From: Acidobacteriota bacterium
Lineage (GTDB): Bacteria > Acidobacteriota > Terriglobia > Acidiferrales > UBA7541
NCBI GenBank assembly: GCA_003167215.1
Contig: PMTV01000053.1
Coordinates: 230,472-294,471, forward strand
Direction of reading: 5' to 3'
Length of the DNA: 64,000 nucleotides
Position numbers and translations under genes: made by a program. The notes below the pieces were generated by a model, which was given only the letters and a program-made list of their open reading frames with translations, was not told the DNA's origin and searched no databases. Shown piece after piece: positions 27,454-36,222 of the stretch; position 1 is the stretch's first letter, and each line of letters begins with the position of its first letter.

Positions 27454-29091
27454 CTATCGGTTCGAAGTTTCGTTCGAAGTGGAAGAGAACTCCACTTCCC
27501 CGGTTTTATCGTTCAGGATAAACAAGTCATTATCGTCCACCTGTTTGAAATCGAACATTTGAGTGATTGAGTTCGCTATGGTGTCAAACGAACCGTTTCC
27601 GATGCGCTGCCCGTCGAGCCAATTGTCCTCGATGAATCGAATCGTGGAACTCTGGTCGGTCATCGAGTGGTCCACGAAATTGCGGCGTGCCCACGGTGAA
27701 ATCACCATATAAGGCAGGCGCGGACCATATCCGCAGCGGCCTTGCGCGTGCAACGTTGAGGGGTTGATGCCGGGCAGTGCGGTCTTGCCAGTTCCGCACG
27801 ACGGTGTTCCGTCGTTCAGAACATCAACACCGGGCACGGCGGACGAGTTAATGAGTTGGCCAAGCTGATGATCGTACCAACCGTCAGAATCGTCGTAGTT
27901 GATGATGACGGCGGTGCTGGACCATTCCGGCTGGCCTTGCAGGAAGTTGATTGTGTCGACGATAAACTTCTGCTCGTCCAGCGGATCGGAGTAGCCTGCG
28001 TGGCCGTCCTGGAATCCCGGCGCCTTCAAGAAACTTACTGCGGGAAAGTTACCGGCTTGAACCGCGGCGAAGAAATCCAGAACGTCATACTGATGATTGG
28101 CACCATCGCCCTCTTTGCCGATGAGTTTCACCGAACTCGGCCGGGCGTGGGTGGGGTTGGCAGTGGACACGTAGTATTGAAACGGCTGATGGTGCGGGAT
28201 GTAATCATCCTTCTTCACCAAAGTTACGGCGGAAGTTGTCGACCTGTTGCACCCGGTGCTCCCATTTGCATTCACGATGCCGAGGCTAAAACCTCCACTG
28301 AAGAAACCCCAGCTCACACCGGCTGCGTTCAGCAGATCGCCGATGTTCTTTCCACCCATTTGGATATTTTCGCCGGTCGTGGTCGAGCAAACATCGCCCA
28401 CGGGATCAGAGTCGTTAGCATCCGTGAAGCCGCCATTTCCGTCAGGGACGATCGCTCCGCTGCCGTTCAGGCTCTGGATGACGCCATTAGTTTGACCAGA
28501 GATCAGGTTGAGAGCGCCGGGAGTGGAAGGGCCAAAATTGGTACCGTAGGAGTTGTCACTCATTGAGTAGTGCTGCGCGTAGTTCCACAACGCGGTGACG
28601 GTGTTTCCATCGAAGTAGCTCATCACGACACCAGTTGTGTCCGCTATCGGGGGCGCGCCAGGAGGCGGGCCTGCGGTCCCAGTGTTGAGTGGAAAGAGAT
28701 CCATCAAGCCGCCGTCAAAGGCCTGTTGCTCCGGCGTATAATTGTGATCCTGGTCGTTCGTTGCAGCGCCAGCGGGGCCCAAACGGAAAGGGTTGGTGGC
28801 ACCGCCAAGATTCAGCGGGTTCAAGTTGGGGTTATTGGTGAGGAGCGCGTTGTTTAATCCATTGATCGTCGGGGTTCCCGCTGAGGCCTTAAAATGCGGT
28901 TCCCCAGAGGGGTTCGTCGCAACCGGATAGGTCCCGAAGTAGTGGTCGAAAGAAACATTTTCCTGGAAAATGATGACCAGGTGCTTGATTGGGGTAGCTG
29001 CCTTGGCGCTGCTCGGTGGTGGTGGAGCAGCTCCTAACATTCCCGGATTCAGCATCATTCCGGCTAGTAACATCGCGAAAACTCTACGCAT
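27454..29091 (-). CDS. exported phosphoesterase (phospholipase C / acid phosphatase family)
   Basis: A 545-residue enzyme of the bacterial phospholipase-C/AcpA phosphoesterase family, which cleaves phosphate esters outside the cytoplasm. The start at 29091 (MRRVFAMLLAGMMLNPGMLGA) gives a good signal peptide and has GGAGG 9 nt upstream; the track's 758-codon ORF extends it through the repeat region. The mature part opens with the family signature IKHLVIIFQENVSFDHYFGTYP, where Glu and Asn are metal and catalytic residues, and later has YDDSDGWYDHQ and YGPRLPYMVISPWARRNFVDH. Paralogues are common in Acidobacteriota. Substrate not predictable. Confidence 0.9.
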   Translation of the reverse strand: MRRVFAMLLAGMMLNPGMLGAAPPPPSSAKAATPIKHLVIIFQENVSFDHYFGTYPVATNPSGEPHFKASAGTPTINGLNNALLTNNPNLNPLNLGGATNPFRLGPAGAATNDQDHNYTPEQQAFDGGLMDLFPLNTGTAGPPPGAPPIADTTGVVMSYFDGNTVTALWNYAQHYSMSDNSYGTNFGPSTPGALNLISGQTNGVIQSLNGSGAIVPDGNGGFTDANDSDPVGDVCSTTTGENIQMGGKNIGDLLNAAGVSWGFFSGGFSLGIVNANGSTGCNRSTTSAVTLVKKDDYIPHHQPFQYYVSTANPTHARPSSVKLIGKEGDGANHQYDVLDFFAAVQAGNFPAVSFLKAPGFQDGHAGYSDPLDEQKFIVDTINFLQGQPEWSSTAVIINYDDSDGWYDHQLGQLINSSAVPGVDVLNDGTPSCGTGKTALPGINPSTLHAQGRCGYGPRLPYMVISPWARRNFVDHSMTDQSSTIRFIEDNWLDGQRIGNGSFDTIANSITQMFDFKQVDDNDLFILNDKTGEVEFSSTSNETSNR

Positions 29092-29241
29092 ATCTTCAAT
29101 CCTCCATTGGCTTCGTGGCTTGTCGGCTGCCCCGTACAGCCGGCACGAGCGAAGGAAGGCTAGTCGCAGGAAGTTACAGCGTTGTGAACCTGCAATGATG
29201 TCATGGTGAACTTGCAGGATGCCTCGCCTTGCTGATGGAAA

Positions 29242-29343
29242 TGTGTCAATTCTAGAACCGGTTAGAATTGTTATTGGTGATTGTTTTGTGCGAGTTACGG
29301 CGATTTCTGTTTGTGAGTCAGAACCGGTTAGAAATGCAATGAA
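29242..29343 (-). repeat. 102-nt element, copy 2, with paired AACCGGTT palindromes (upstream of phosphoesterase)
   Basis: Inverted copy of the element at 574-675. It has the same two ctaaccggttct motifs at the same 66-nt spacing, no gaps relative to copy 1, and near-identical ends. It lies on the coding strand of the phosphoesterase gene, ends 150 nt before its ATG (153 nt for copy 1 and icd) and is in frame with it. The coding reading is AFLTGSDSQTEIAVTRTKQ then ILTGSRI. Confidence 0.75.
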
Positions 29344-29822
29344 AGCCTCGACGCACGCTCGGGCTGTGTTCAAGTTTTTGGTTTTGCAGAATTTGATTTT
29401 TTGGCGATTTGAGCTGATCGGCGTTGTTTGTTTTCCGTGAGTTACGAGGTGTTCTACTTCCTGAGTTTGGCGATTTGATTTGGCCCGATTGTTGAAGAAC
29501 AGGGAGCAAAGACTCGAGGCGAGCGGCGTTTTTTGAGGCGTGTGGTGAACGGCTGCGGAGTCGCACACCCTGCACCGGTTGCGGCCTGGCGACGGCACTC
29601 GTGATGCGGTGAGAGCGCGTGGTCCTGGGCCCGTCCGAAAACGAGGTTCGGCGCGGTTCAAAGCTGAACATTCCATCCCGCTCCTTCCGTCGCAAGCCAC
29701 CGCCAACACGCTCCTTAAACTACTGCTCATCTCAGCCGCCTCGGCGAGAAGGCGCAGCTCTGCCCTTCGCCCCTTTTCCAGGGCGCAAACAACATTACTA
29801 AGTTATATTTGAGGTAAGTACC

Positions 29823-29851
29823 CTTATATCATACTTTTATGGTGATGTCAA
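29823..29851 (-). promoter_or_regulatory. sigma-70-type promoter, TTGACA-N17-TATAAG
   Basis: On the minus strand TTGACA (29851-29846) and TATAAG (29828-29823) are separated by exactly 17 nt, the best promoter match I noticed in the window. It points toward the phosphoesterase gene, whose start is about 730 nt downstream, so it either drives a long leader or an unrecognised small RNA. Confidence 0.6.
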
Positions 29852-30020
29852 GGGATCGTCTGTGTGAGCAAATGGTGGCCCGACGGGTTCTCTTCACCTT
29901 TTGGGAACGAGATGCAGTGACACCCCTTCAAATACCCGAATTTTGTCATCGATGCCTGATGGTCGTCTATGGGGCGATGGCCAGCCAGACGAACATGCCA
30001 TGGCACTTTCCGGGTAGGAT

Positions 30021-31193
30021 TTAATAATGATGAGCATGCGTTACCAAACCGATGACCGAGCCAATCAGCACGAGCCAGGCGGAGTTAAATCTAAACCTCA
30101 ACAGAACGAACAATGACGCAATGGCTAAAACCACGGTAACAACGTCCATGATGGATGCTCGACCGAGCTGCCAAGTCACCACTGCCATCAAGGCGAGAGA
30201 TGCGACGTTAACGCCATCAAGAATAGCGCCCGCAATCTTGGATTTTCGAATGCGTGGCACCAGCGGGCCGCTGACTGCTACCAAGATGAATGCAGGGACG
30301 AAGATACCTATGGTAGCGAGCACGGCACCTCGGATTCCTCCCAGGATGAACCCAATAAACGTAGCGGTGGTAAAAACCGGCCCTGGCGTAACTTGACCGA
30401 CAGCAACAGCATCTACGAGCTGGGCGTCCGTTAGCCAGCCTCGATTTGAAACTAAATCCGCACGCAGGAAAGCGAGCAGAACGTAGCCACTGCCGAAAAC
30501 GATTGCCCCGATCTTCAAGAAAATCAGAAATAGCGAACTTAGACTGAAGGTTGTTGCCGTCGCCAGGGCGGCGCTGCTAATCGTCAGAGACGGAAGCGCA
30601 GAGAGCGATAGACGCTGAGCTCTCAGATGAGGCAGGCACGCTAGTCCGCCGGCCAGCAAAAGCAAGAGAAGGGGATGCAAAGCGAAAACAGATAGCAGGA
30701 CAGAAAGCACCGCAACAAATCCAAGGTAAGTTGTCTTTATCGCGGTTCGTCCAAGACCCCAGAGCGCCTGAAGAATAACGGCGATGACGACCGGCTTGAC
30801 TCCGTAGAGAATCGCAGGAACCTCAGGGAGCTTTCCGAAATGCACGTACGCCCAGGCGAGCCCACCTACCATGCATGCTGCCGGAAGAATAAAACAGATT
30901 CCCGCTACAAGCAGCCCCGGCCAACCTCCAAGCAAATAGCCGATGTGAATTGCTAATTCGCTGGAACTCGGTCCTGGAATCAGGTTGCTTGCGCCAAGCA
31001 GGTCGAGAAACTTTTCGCGTGAAAGCCATTTGCGGCGGCGAACGAGTTCGTCCTCCATGATAGCGATGTGGGCCGCTGGGCCGCCGAAAGCTGTTGTGCC
31101 CAAGCGCAGAAAAAATCCAGCGAGTTCACGGAGTGAAACTTTATTTGCGGACGACACCGAATCCGCATTTAAGGGAACTTCAGCTTCAGCCAT
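30021..31193 (-). CDS. chrA: chromate transporter (two-domain ChrA)
   Basis: A 390-residue CHR-family membrane protein that exports chromate. It has the two homologous halves of the long-chain type: the N-terminal half with FFLRLGTTAFGGPAAHIAIME and GASNLIPGPSSSELAIHIGY, and the C-terminal half with FLKIGAIVFGSGYVLLAFL and AVAVGQVTPGPVFTTATFIGF. About ten hydrophobic helices are visible. It lies at the edge of the accessory region at 29-34 kb. Family members also occur in bacteria without evident chromate resistance. Confidence 0.93.
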   Translation of the reverse strand: MAEAEVPLNADSVSSANKVSLRELAGFFLRLGTTAFGGPAAHIAIMEDELVRRRKWLSREKFLDLLGASNLIPGPSSSELAIHIGYLLGGWPGLLVAGICFILPAACMVGGLAWAYVHFGKLPEVPAILYGVKPVVIAVILQALWGLGRTAIKTTYLGFVAVLSVLLSVFALHPLLLLLLAGGLACLPHLRAQRLSLSALPSLTISSAALATATTFSLSSLFLIFLKIGAIVFGSGYVLLAFLRADLVSNRGWLTDAQLVDAVAVGQVTPGPVFTTATFIGFILGGIRGAVLATIGIFVPAFILVAVSGPLVPRIRKSKIAGAILDGVNVASLALMAVVTWQLGRASIMDVVTVVLAIASLFVLLRFRFNSAWLVLIGSVIGLVTHAHHY

Positions 31194-31260
31194 TCTTGTG
31201 GTCCGGTTTCAGAGCCGGCTCCGGTTGGTTCTTTGGTCTCCTAGACATAATCGAACAGTG

Positions 31261-31485
31261 TCATGAAACCAAGTCCATGTGAAGTTGCTGGTGGCAATGG
31301 AACAACGTTAGCCCGGGATTGTCAGCGACAAAATCCACTTCGGCTTCCTGGTAGCCTCCCAGCATGAAGACATCTTTTAACACAAGGCATCCGGTGAGTG
31401 GCGGCGGTGTAGAGAGCTGCTTGTCGTGATTTCCACTTGTTATTTCGCCTAAATTTTCCTCGAGGAGGAGCTGCAAATCACCGCT
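31261..31485 (-). pseudogene. multicopper oxidase C-terminal remnant
   Basis: The last 60-70 codons of the track ORF 31261-31689 match the C-terminal copper-binding end of a multicopper oxidase: CLVLKDVFMLGGYQEAEVDF and then GLTLFHCHQQLHMD, which contains the type 1/type 3 copper HCH and Met-type region. The frame stops right after HMDLVS, where intact enzymes continue with about ten more residues, and the N-terminal 85-90 percent of the gene is missing. The upstream part of the ORF overlaps the next gene and has no similarity. It differs from the intact oxidase at 25.8 kb, so it is a remnant of another gene. Confidence 0.8.
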
Positions 31486-31495
31486 CGACTGCACG

Positions 31496-32356
31496 TCAAT
31501 GAAATCCGTTCTTGAGTGGTTGCCCTGAAAGCATCGCGTCTCCTGCGGTTGTCTTTTTCTCATCTTTTCCCCATGTCCAATAGAGGCCAAGATAAGCGTA
31601 GTTCTCCGTGAACCCAGCGATAGAGTGCCCGTACGCGAAAAGGAATTGAAGACCGGGATATTTAAAGTGGTAATAGCCGCCCGCATCAATCAGAGTCGAA
31701 GATCGTATTTGAGGAGTAGCGAAACCTTCGCGCGCGTGGGAGAAGACCTCCACTCCCAATTCCAGCTTTTTGTTGACTTCCCGCTTGACGAGAAATCCGC
31801 CGTATAGAAAATTGCGATACTGAACTTGTGGGACGATTGTGTATCCCATGCCACCGTCAAAGGTCCAGGGGCCTTCGTCTTTCTCCACCCAAAGAGGAAG
31901 TTTGTACCAAACTTTTCCAACGCCAAGTCCTCGCGCGAAATTTCCGGTGGGAATCTCGAACATTGTGAAGGTACCGATCTGCGGACGGTACTTTGTTTGC
32001 TTTATGAAGCCGAACTTCACACCCAGCTCCATGTCGGTGAGGCCATACGCGCTGGAACCTATTCCGCCGGGAGCATAGATAGGGTTATTCGTCGGGAACG
32101 CTCCGCCGAAAGGCAAAATCGCGTGGAGCTGGATTCTGGGAAGCGCGCCCCAATTGAACTCAAATGCGGGGCCGATAGGGTCGTATTCAGCCGGAGTTCC
32201 ATCCACGCCGCCGAAAATATAAGCCTCGTAATGCCCTCGGTCTACCGGCGTCGGATCGTCAGTCTGAAATGGAGGCCCTTGCGCCCACAGCGTGGGAACG
32301 GCCAGCATAAAGAGGAGGAACAGCGTTAGTTTTGAGCAATCGCTGATGACCGTCAT
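31496..32356 (-). CDS. outer-membrane beta-barrel protein (phenol MetA-degradation-like family)
   Basis: A 286-residue exported protein with a signal peptide (LTLFLLFMLAVPTLWAQG) and a mature part of alternating aromatic beta strands (HYEAYIFGG, FEFNWGALPRIQLHAILPFGG, MELGVKFGFI, LQFLFAYGHSI) ending in YLGLYWTWG, as in outer-membrane barrels. From memory the layout (PPFQTDDPTPVDRGHYE at the start) matches proteins annotated as putative transporter or MetA-pathway of phenol degradation. It lies between the oxidase remnant and DoxX; substrate unknown. Confidence 0.78.
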   Translation of the reverse strand: MTVISDCSKLTLFLLFMLAVPTLWAQGPPFQTDDPTPVDRGHYEAYIFGGVDGTPAEYDPIGPAFEFNWGALPRIQLHAILPFGGAFPTNNPIYAPGGIGSSAYGLTDMELGVKFGFIKQTKYRPQIGTFTMFEIPTGNFARGLGVGKVWYKLPLWVEKDEGPWTFDGGMGYTIVPQVQYRNFLYGGFLVKREVNKKLELGVEVFSHAREGFATPQIRSSTLIDAGGYYHFKYPGLQFLFAYGHSIAGFTENYAYLGLYWTWGKDEKKTTAGDAMLSGQPLKNGFH

Positions 32357-32485
32357 CGACTCTCTTGCTCTCCCACAAAGATCATGATGTACCCTCTGAA
32401 GGGCCCGACCGGCCCATGACCGCTCATTGGGGCGTTCCCGATCCGACAGCGATCACACGAGGAATCATGCGAAGGAAGGAGTTTC

Positions 32486-32947
32486 TCATTGAGATCTTCT
32501 TAAATCGCGGTTGGGCCCTCGGCGCGCGTCGAGCGACCACGCGCCGCCGCCCACTGAAATCAAGAAGAGCAGTGAGCATAACATCGCGAAATCGACGCGG
32601 GCATCGCTCACCATATACCAGAAGCCCTGATTGGCCCGAAATAGTTCGGGAATCTTTGTCGTCGCGATTGCGGTTGTGATCACAAACAGGGGCGGAACCG
32701 CAGCTGCTCGCGTCCAGAGCCCAAGCAGTACCAGCAAGCCGCACGCAATCTCGAAAGTTCCCACAAAATGCGCTGTGAAATAGGGGTGTGAAAACCCAAT
32801 CCTAGTGAAGCGGACGACACCCATATTGGGATCGATGTACTTCAGAATGCCCTGCGTAAAAAAGATCAGCCCCACAGCCAGCCGAACGAGCACGATGGTG
32901 GCAGGGGCAGTCGTCGGCTTGAAGAAGAACCGGACGAGCGAGTTCAT
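32486..32947 (-). CDS. DoxX-family membrane protein
   Basis: A 153-residue protein with four hydrophobic helices and the family pattern: VLVRLAVGLIFFTQGILKYIDP in helix 1, HFVGTFEIACGLLVLLGLWTRAAAVP in helices 2-3, and DFAMLCSLLFLISVGGGAWSLD at the end. DoxX-like proteins are inner-membrane proteins associated with redox or stress functions; the precise role is uncertain. Confidence 0.88.
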   Translation of the reverse strand: MNSLVRFFFKPTTAPATIVLVRLAVGLIFFTQGILKYIDPNMGVVRFTRIGFSHPYFTAHFVGTFEIACGLLVLLGLWTRAAAVPPLFVITTAIATTKIPELFRANQGFWYMVSDARVDFAMLCSLLFLISVGGGAWSLDARRGPNRDLRRSQ

Positions 32948-33129
32948 TTGTGTTGATCATCCTTTTCCGAACGGAGCCGCCCGTTCACACCGGGAGCCAA
33001 CATAATCCCCATTATGCGCTTGCGGCGGCACGGCGAGGAATGCATAAATTCTATCGCGCCGCGTTAGCGGATTGACTTGTCGCCTGCGAGTTTGTAGGGG
33101 AGCGAGTTACCGGCCTTTTTGGAGCGCAA

Positions 33130-33345
33130 ATGGTTCACTCGCTACTCGGGTTTTTAGTTCACAACTCGGGGCCTCAATTCAGTTTTTCTGGTGGCGCTGC
33201 TACTGAATTTATCCTGGTCCGCTGGCTTCATTTCGTAGCTGGCATCATTTGGATCGGGCTGCAACTCGATGCGTCCGTACGGGCTAAAATCTATCCGGCG
33301 CTAATGCCTCGCGCCATGGGGTGGTTCGCTACGCGTCAGAGACCC
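33130..33345 (+). pseudogene. remnant of a PuuD/urate-hydroxylase-like N-terminal membrane domain
   Basis: The frame begins with a good ribosome-binding site (GGAG, 6 nt) and reads EFILVRWLHFVAGIIWIGL, the first helix of the PuuD-like membrane domain usually fused to or next to cytochrome c. It then jumps directly to LDASVRAKIYPALMPRAMGWF, losing the roughly 15 residues that normally follow IWIGL (an FFN/VPF-type stretch), and the similarity stops after GWF. Both an internal in-frame deletion and a 3' truncation are evident. It converges on the cytochrome c gene. Confidence 0.7.
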
Positions 33346-33352
33346 CAACATG

Positions 33353-33811
33353 CTATCTGGTTGATGCCGGCACAGACTTCAGGTAGGCGATTATGGCGAC
33401 GGCGTCCTCGTGATTGAGGTGATAGATGTGCATGGGGGGACGGATGACTTCGCCGTTTGGGCCTCGGCCGTTTTCGAGGATTGCCTCGCCGTCGGAATCG
33501 GTGTAAGCGGCAAAGCCGGCTAGCGGAGGCGCTTGTTGGGCCCAATTGTGATCCGGATGGACGGGCACGATCCACACCGGGGCTCCTTGCAATGCGCGAG
33601 AGTTGTCGAGATTGCCTTGGGCGTCGCGAGGCGTGTGGCATTCCGAACATCTCGCGACTTCCTCAACCAGATATTTTCCGCGTTTCACCTGAGACTGGCC
33701 GGATGACGACGAGGAATTGGGCGCAGTCTGCTTGGAGGTTTGGGTCGAAGCGAAGACTGCCGCAGCGAACAAGACGAGCGCGAAGGCGCACAAACTAAAA
33801 GAAGTTTTCAT
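33353..33811 (-). CDS. exported monohaem c-type cytochrome
   Basis: A 152-residue cytochrome with a signal peptide (SFSLCAFALVLFAAAVFAS), a Ser-rich linker, one haem-binding motif CSECH in VEEVARCSECHTPRD, and a candidate distal Met in RPPMHIYHLNHEDAVAIIAYLKS. It resembles the small cytochromes of membrane dehydrogenase complexes. Its neighbour is the remnant of a PuuD-like domain, which in intact relatives is often paired with a cytochrome c, so the two may have formed one functional unit. Confidence 0.9.
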   Translation of the reverse strand: MKTSFSLCAFALVLFAAAVFASTQTSKQTAPNSSSSSGQSQVKRGKYLVEEVARCSECHTPRDAQGNLDNSRALQGAPVWIVPVHPDHNWAQQAPPLAGFAAYTDSDGEAILENGRGPNGEVIRPPMHIYHLNHEDAVAIIAYLKSVPASTR

Positions 33812-33910
33812 TTGATTTTAGTAGCACACCTTTGCGGCACGCGTCCAGCAAATGATTGGGCGGCAATAATTGCGGGCTCCCTGAATCTAAATGTCTTTCG
33901 TGCGCGACAA

Positions 33911-34507
33911 TTACGGCAGGACAGAAAGCGCTTTGAAGATGCGATCACCGAAGGACGACCCAGACGCCGGCTGACCTTTCGGGTCCCGCACGTTGGACTC
34001 TACAAAAGGTCCGCCCTTGTCGAGGACCAAACGGTCGCCCCAGCCGATAAGACCGAACAGGCGAATCAGGTCCTGCGTGGGCTTCGAAATCGGAACGATG
34101 TAGGTGGGCAGCAAGGAATATTGGACGCGCTTGACCACGGTGGGCGCCAATCGCCGCATAGCGTTGTGCAATTCGCCGGGATTCTCGATGGGACATTCGA
34201 CCGCGTGAATCAGAAAGAAGCCGCGCTGGCGGAAGTCATTGAGAGAGCGCAGTTCGTCGATCTGCGAACTCACGGGGCCGCTGCATTTCACCAATTCTTC
34301 AAAATAGACGCGAGCGGCCACCGAACGAGTGGAGTGATCCGGGGCGGGGCGATAAAAATAATCGCCATCCAGCGCGGGCGGAGCGGCATTTAACAGCAGC
34401 GTTTTGATCTGAATGGGACGAAAGCGCGCGGCGAGGTCGAGCCGCTCTTTGCGGCGGAGAACATGCGCATCGTCAACGCGAGCCCCGCAACCTTCGCAAA
34501 TAGGCAT
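33911..34507 (-). CDS. hypothetical protein with N-terminal CxxC motif
   Basis: A 198-residue soluble protein starting MPICEGCGARVDD, with AAAGG 6 nt before the ATG; the track's extension to 34582 adds an Arg-rich stretch I consider untranslated. It continues RPIQIKTLLLNAAPPALDGDYFYRP and RQRGFFLIHAVECPIE. The short AAPP...YFY motif recalls proteins related to the uracil-DNA-glycosylase fold, but this is a weak resemblance from memory and no function is claimed. It lies between the cytochrome c and DUF983 genes. Confidence 0.7.
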   Translation of the reverse strand: MPICEGCGARVDDAHVLRRKERLDLAARFRPIQIKTLLLNAAPPALDGDYFYRPAPDHSTRSVAARVYFEELVKCSGPVSSQIDELRSLNDFRQRGFFLIHAVECPIENPGELHNAMRRLAPTVVKRVQYSLLPTYIVPISKPTQDLIRLFGLIGWGDRLVLDKGGPFVESNVRDPKGQPASGSSFGDRIFKALSVLP

Positions 34508-34621
34508 CCGATACCTTTTCCTACGCCGTCGCCTGCTGGGGTCTAGCCGAAAGAGGATGCCATGCGTCCCGCAGCAGCGCAAGTGCGCGCCGTTCGCGCG
34601 CGGATAAGTACAAACCGCAAC

Positions 34622-34993
34622 TTACCGTTGGGGATCGATGAATTGATCGAAATAAATCCACAGGACGCGTCCTAACCGCGTTACGGTTGGAACGGCCGGA
34701 AGGAATATCAAAATCGCTACGACGCAGAGTTTTTCAAAAGACCAGTGCGTAAGGCTCCACAGGAGAGCCGCGATCGCGGTGGTGATCACCATTGCTAAAG
34801 CATAGTCCACGATCATGGCTCCCAGAAAATAGCCTTCTTCACGCTCAAACCAGAGACGGCAAACCGCGCATTGATCGTTCATTTTCGGAAAGCCGCGAAA
34901 AACGGAAGACGGATAAATTCTCCCCACGCGGCACCGCGGGCAAGTTTGCCGCAGCATGTCCAGCAGCACCGGAGCCTTGGCTTTATCGGACAT
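34622..34993 (-). CDS. DUF983-family membrane protein
   Basis: A 123-residue protein with the DUF983 pattern: a first Cys pair in QTCPRCRVGRIYPS, a second in NDQCAVCRLWFEREEGYFLGAM, and two membrane helices (YALAMVITTAIAALLWSL and LCVVAILIFLPAVPTVTRLG). The four cysteines suggest a zinc ribbon facing the cytoplasm. Function is not known. Confidence 0.88.
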   Translation of the reverse strand: MSDKAKAPVLLDMLRQTCPRCRVGRIYPSSVFRGFPKMNDQCAVCRLWFEREEGYFLGAMIVDYALAMVITTAIAALLWSLTHWSFEKLCVVAILIFLPAVPTVTRLGRVLWIYFDQFIDPQR

Positions 34994-35026
34994 TCGCCAT
35001 TCACCTAGATTTGTTGCATTTTGCGA

Positions 35027-36196
35027 TCAGCGTGGCTTCTGCTGGGCGCGCGTCAGTGCTGAATTGTAAAGAGACGCGACCTCATGTGCGATTTTGTCGG
35101 GCTGAGAATGGTCGGAATCGAGATTAGTCAGCACGATGACGGTCAACCTGTCGTCCACATAGCGCGAGATTTGCGTGGTGAAACCCTGCCAAGCTCCCCC
35201 GTGCTCGATCAGCTTGTGGCCATTCACTTGGGTCACTCTCCATCCGAATCCGTAGGGGTATAGTTTTCCGGAGTTGAGTCTCACGGGCGACCACATCTGA
35301 TCCAGATTTGCTTTCTTTAGTAGTTTTTCGGTGTAAAGCGCGGCGTCCCACTTTGCCATGTCGACAATATTTGTATAAAGCGCGCCGTCTGCGGTGGTAT
35401 TCAGCGATGGCGAAACCCATTCCTGATTCTTGATTTCTCCCTTAACCAGGCGATAGCCGGAGGCGCGATTGGGAATAATGTCAGCCTCACTGATGATTCG
35501 CGTGGACGTCATTCCCAAAGGACGAAAGATTCGCTCCTGCAGCACGTCGCCATAAAACTGCCCGGTTACTCTATGTATGAGAATCCCCAGCAGGAGGTAG
35601 CCCGTGTTGCTATAGCTCGATTTTGAGCCCGGAGGAAAAGCGAGCGGCAGCGACGCGAATTTCTGAAAGAGTTCGGCCTCTGTGTAGTCCTTGCGGAGGT
35701 CGATGAAGGCGGCATCTTTTTTCGTGAGCGAATCGGACTCGTAATCGGGGATGCCCGAGGTATGGGTCAGGAGATTACGCACGGTGATGGTGTTCCACGC
35801 CGCGGGCGCACCGGCGAAGTATTTATCGATCGGGTCGTCGAGGCGGATCTTGCCGTCTTCGACCAGCATCATTATGGCCGTGGCAGTGAACTGTTTCCCC
35901 ACAGAGCCGGTCTGAAAAATTGTTTCCGGTTTCACCGGGACGTCAAGCTCGACGTTCGCCATGCCGTAACCCTGAGCCTTAATCATCTGCCCGTCGCGCA
36001 CGATGCCAAGCGCGAGACCCGGAATTTTCTCAGCGCGCATTTCGGCAGCGATGTAGGCGTCAACTTTCCCTGTGATTTCGGCAGCGTTCGCCGCCGGCGT
36101 TTGATTCCGCGAAGCAAGCGGCGCCGCAATCGCGACGACGGCGAAGATGCCTACCAGTGAGCACGACGCCACCTTGATTCCGATTGCAGCTTTCAA
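35027..36196 (-). CDS. exported serine hydrolase (beta-lactamase class C / esterase family)
   Basis: A 389-residue penicillin-binding-protein-fold hydrolase with a signal peptide ([20 protein letters not shown]). The SxxK motif is [11 protein letters not shown], the second motif is the YSN of [13 protein letters not shown], and the third is HGGAWQG in place of the lactamase KTG, which is typical of esterase or D-aminopeptidase-like members rather than true beta-lactamases. [13 protein letters not shown] is the conserved loop. Substrate unknown. Confidence 0.9.
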   Translation of the reverse strand: MKAAIGIKVASCSLVGIFAVVAIAAPLASRNQTPAANAAEITGKVDAYIAAEMRAEKIPGLALGIVRDGQMIKAQGYGMANVELDVPVKPETIFQTGSVGKQFTATAIMMLVEDGKIRLDDPIDKYFAGAPAAWNTITVRNLLTHTSGIPDYESDSLTKKDAAFIDLRKDYTEAELFQKFASLPLAFPPGSKSSYSNTGYLLLGILIHRVTGQFYGDVLQERIFRPLGMTSTRIISEADIIPNRASGYRLVKGEIKNQEWVSPSLNTTADGALYTNIVDMAKWDAALYTEKLLKKANLDQMWSPVRLNSGKLYPYGFGWRVTQVNGHKLIEHGGAWQGFTTQISRYVDDRLTVIVLTNLDSDHSQPDKIAHEVASLYNSALTRAQQKPR

Positions 36197-36222
36197 TTTT
36201 GTTTTGCTCCTTAAAACAGGCG

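Larger units (their letters stand above)
29092..30020. other. 930-bp non-coding region upstream of the phosphoesterase gene
   Basis: No credible gene was found. The region holds the second copy of the 102-nt AACCGGTT element (29242-29343), AT-richer sequence at about 29360-29480, and a consensus-like promoter on the minus strand at 29823-29851. The track ORF running to 29730 in frame with the phosphoesterase has low-complexity, unfamiliar sequence (for example KSNRQTQEVEH) and is probably untranslated leader, though its openness over 640 nt is noteworthy. Confidence 0.5.

Noticed and set aside
29092-29730. In-frame extension of the phosphoesterase by 213 codons
   Set aside because: A clear signal peptide and GGAGG place the start at 29091; the extension has unfamiliar sequence. 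Its openness is noted as a finding instead.
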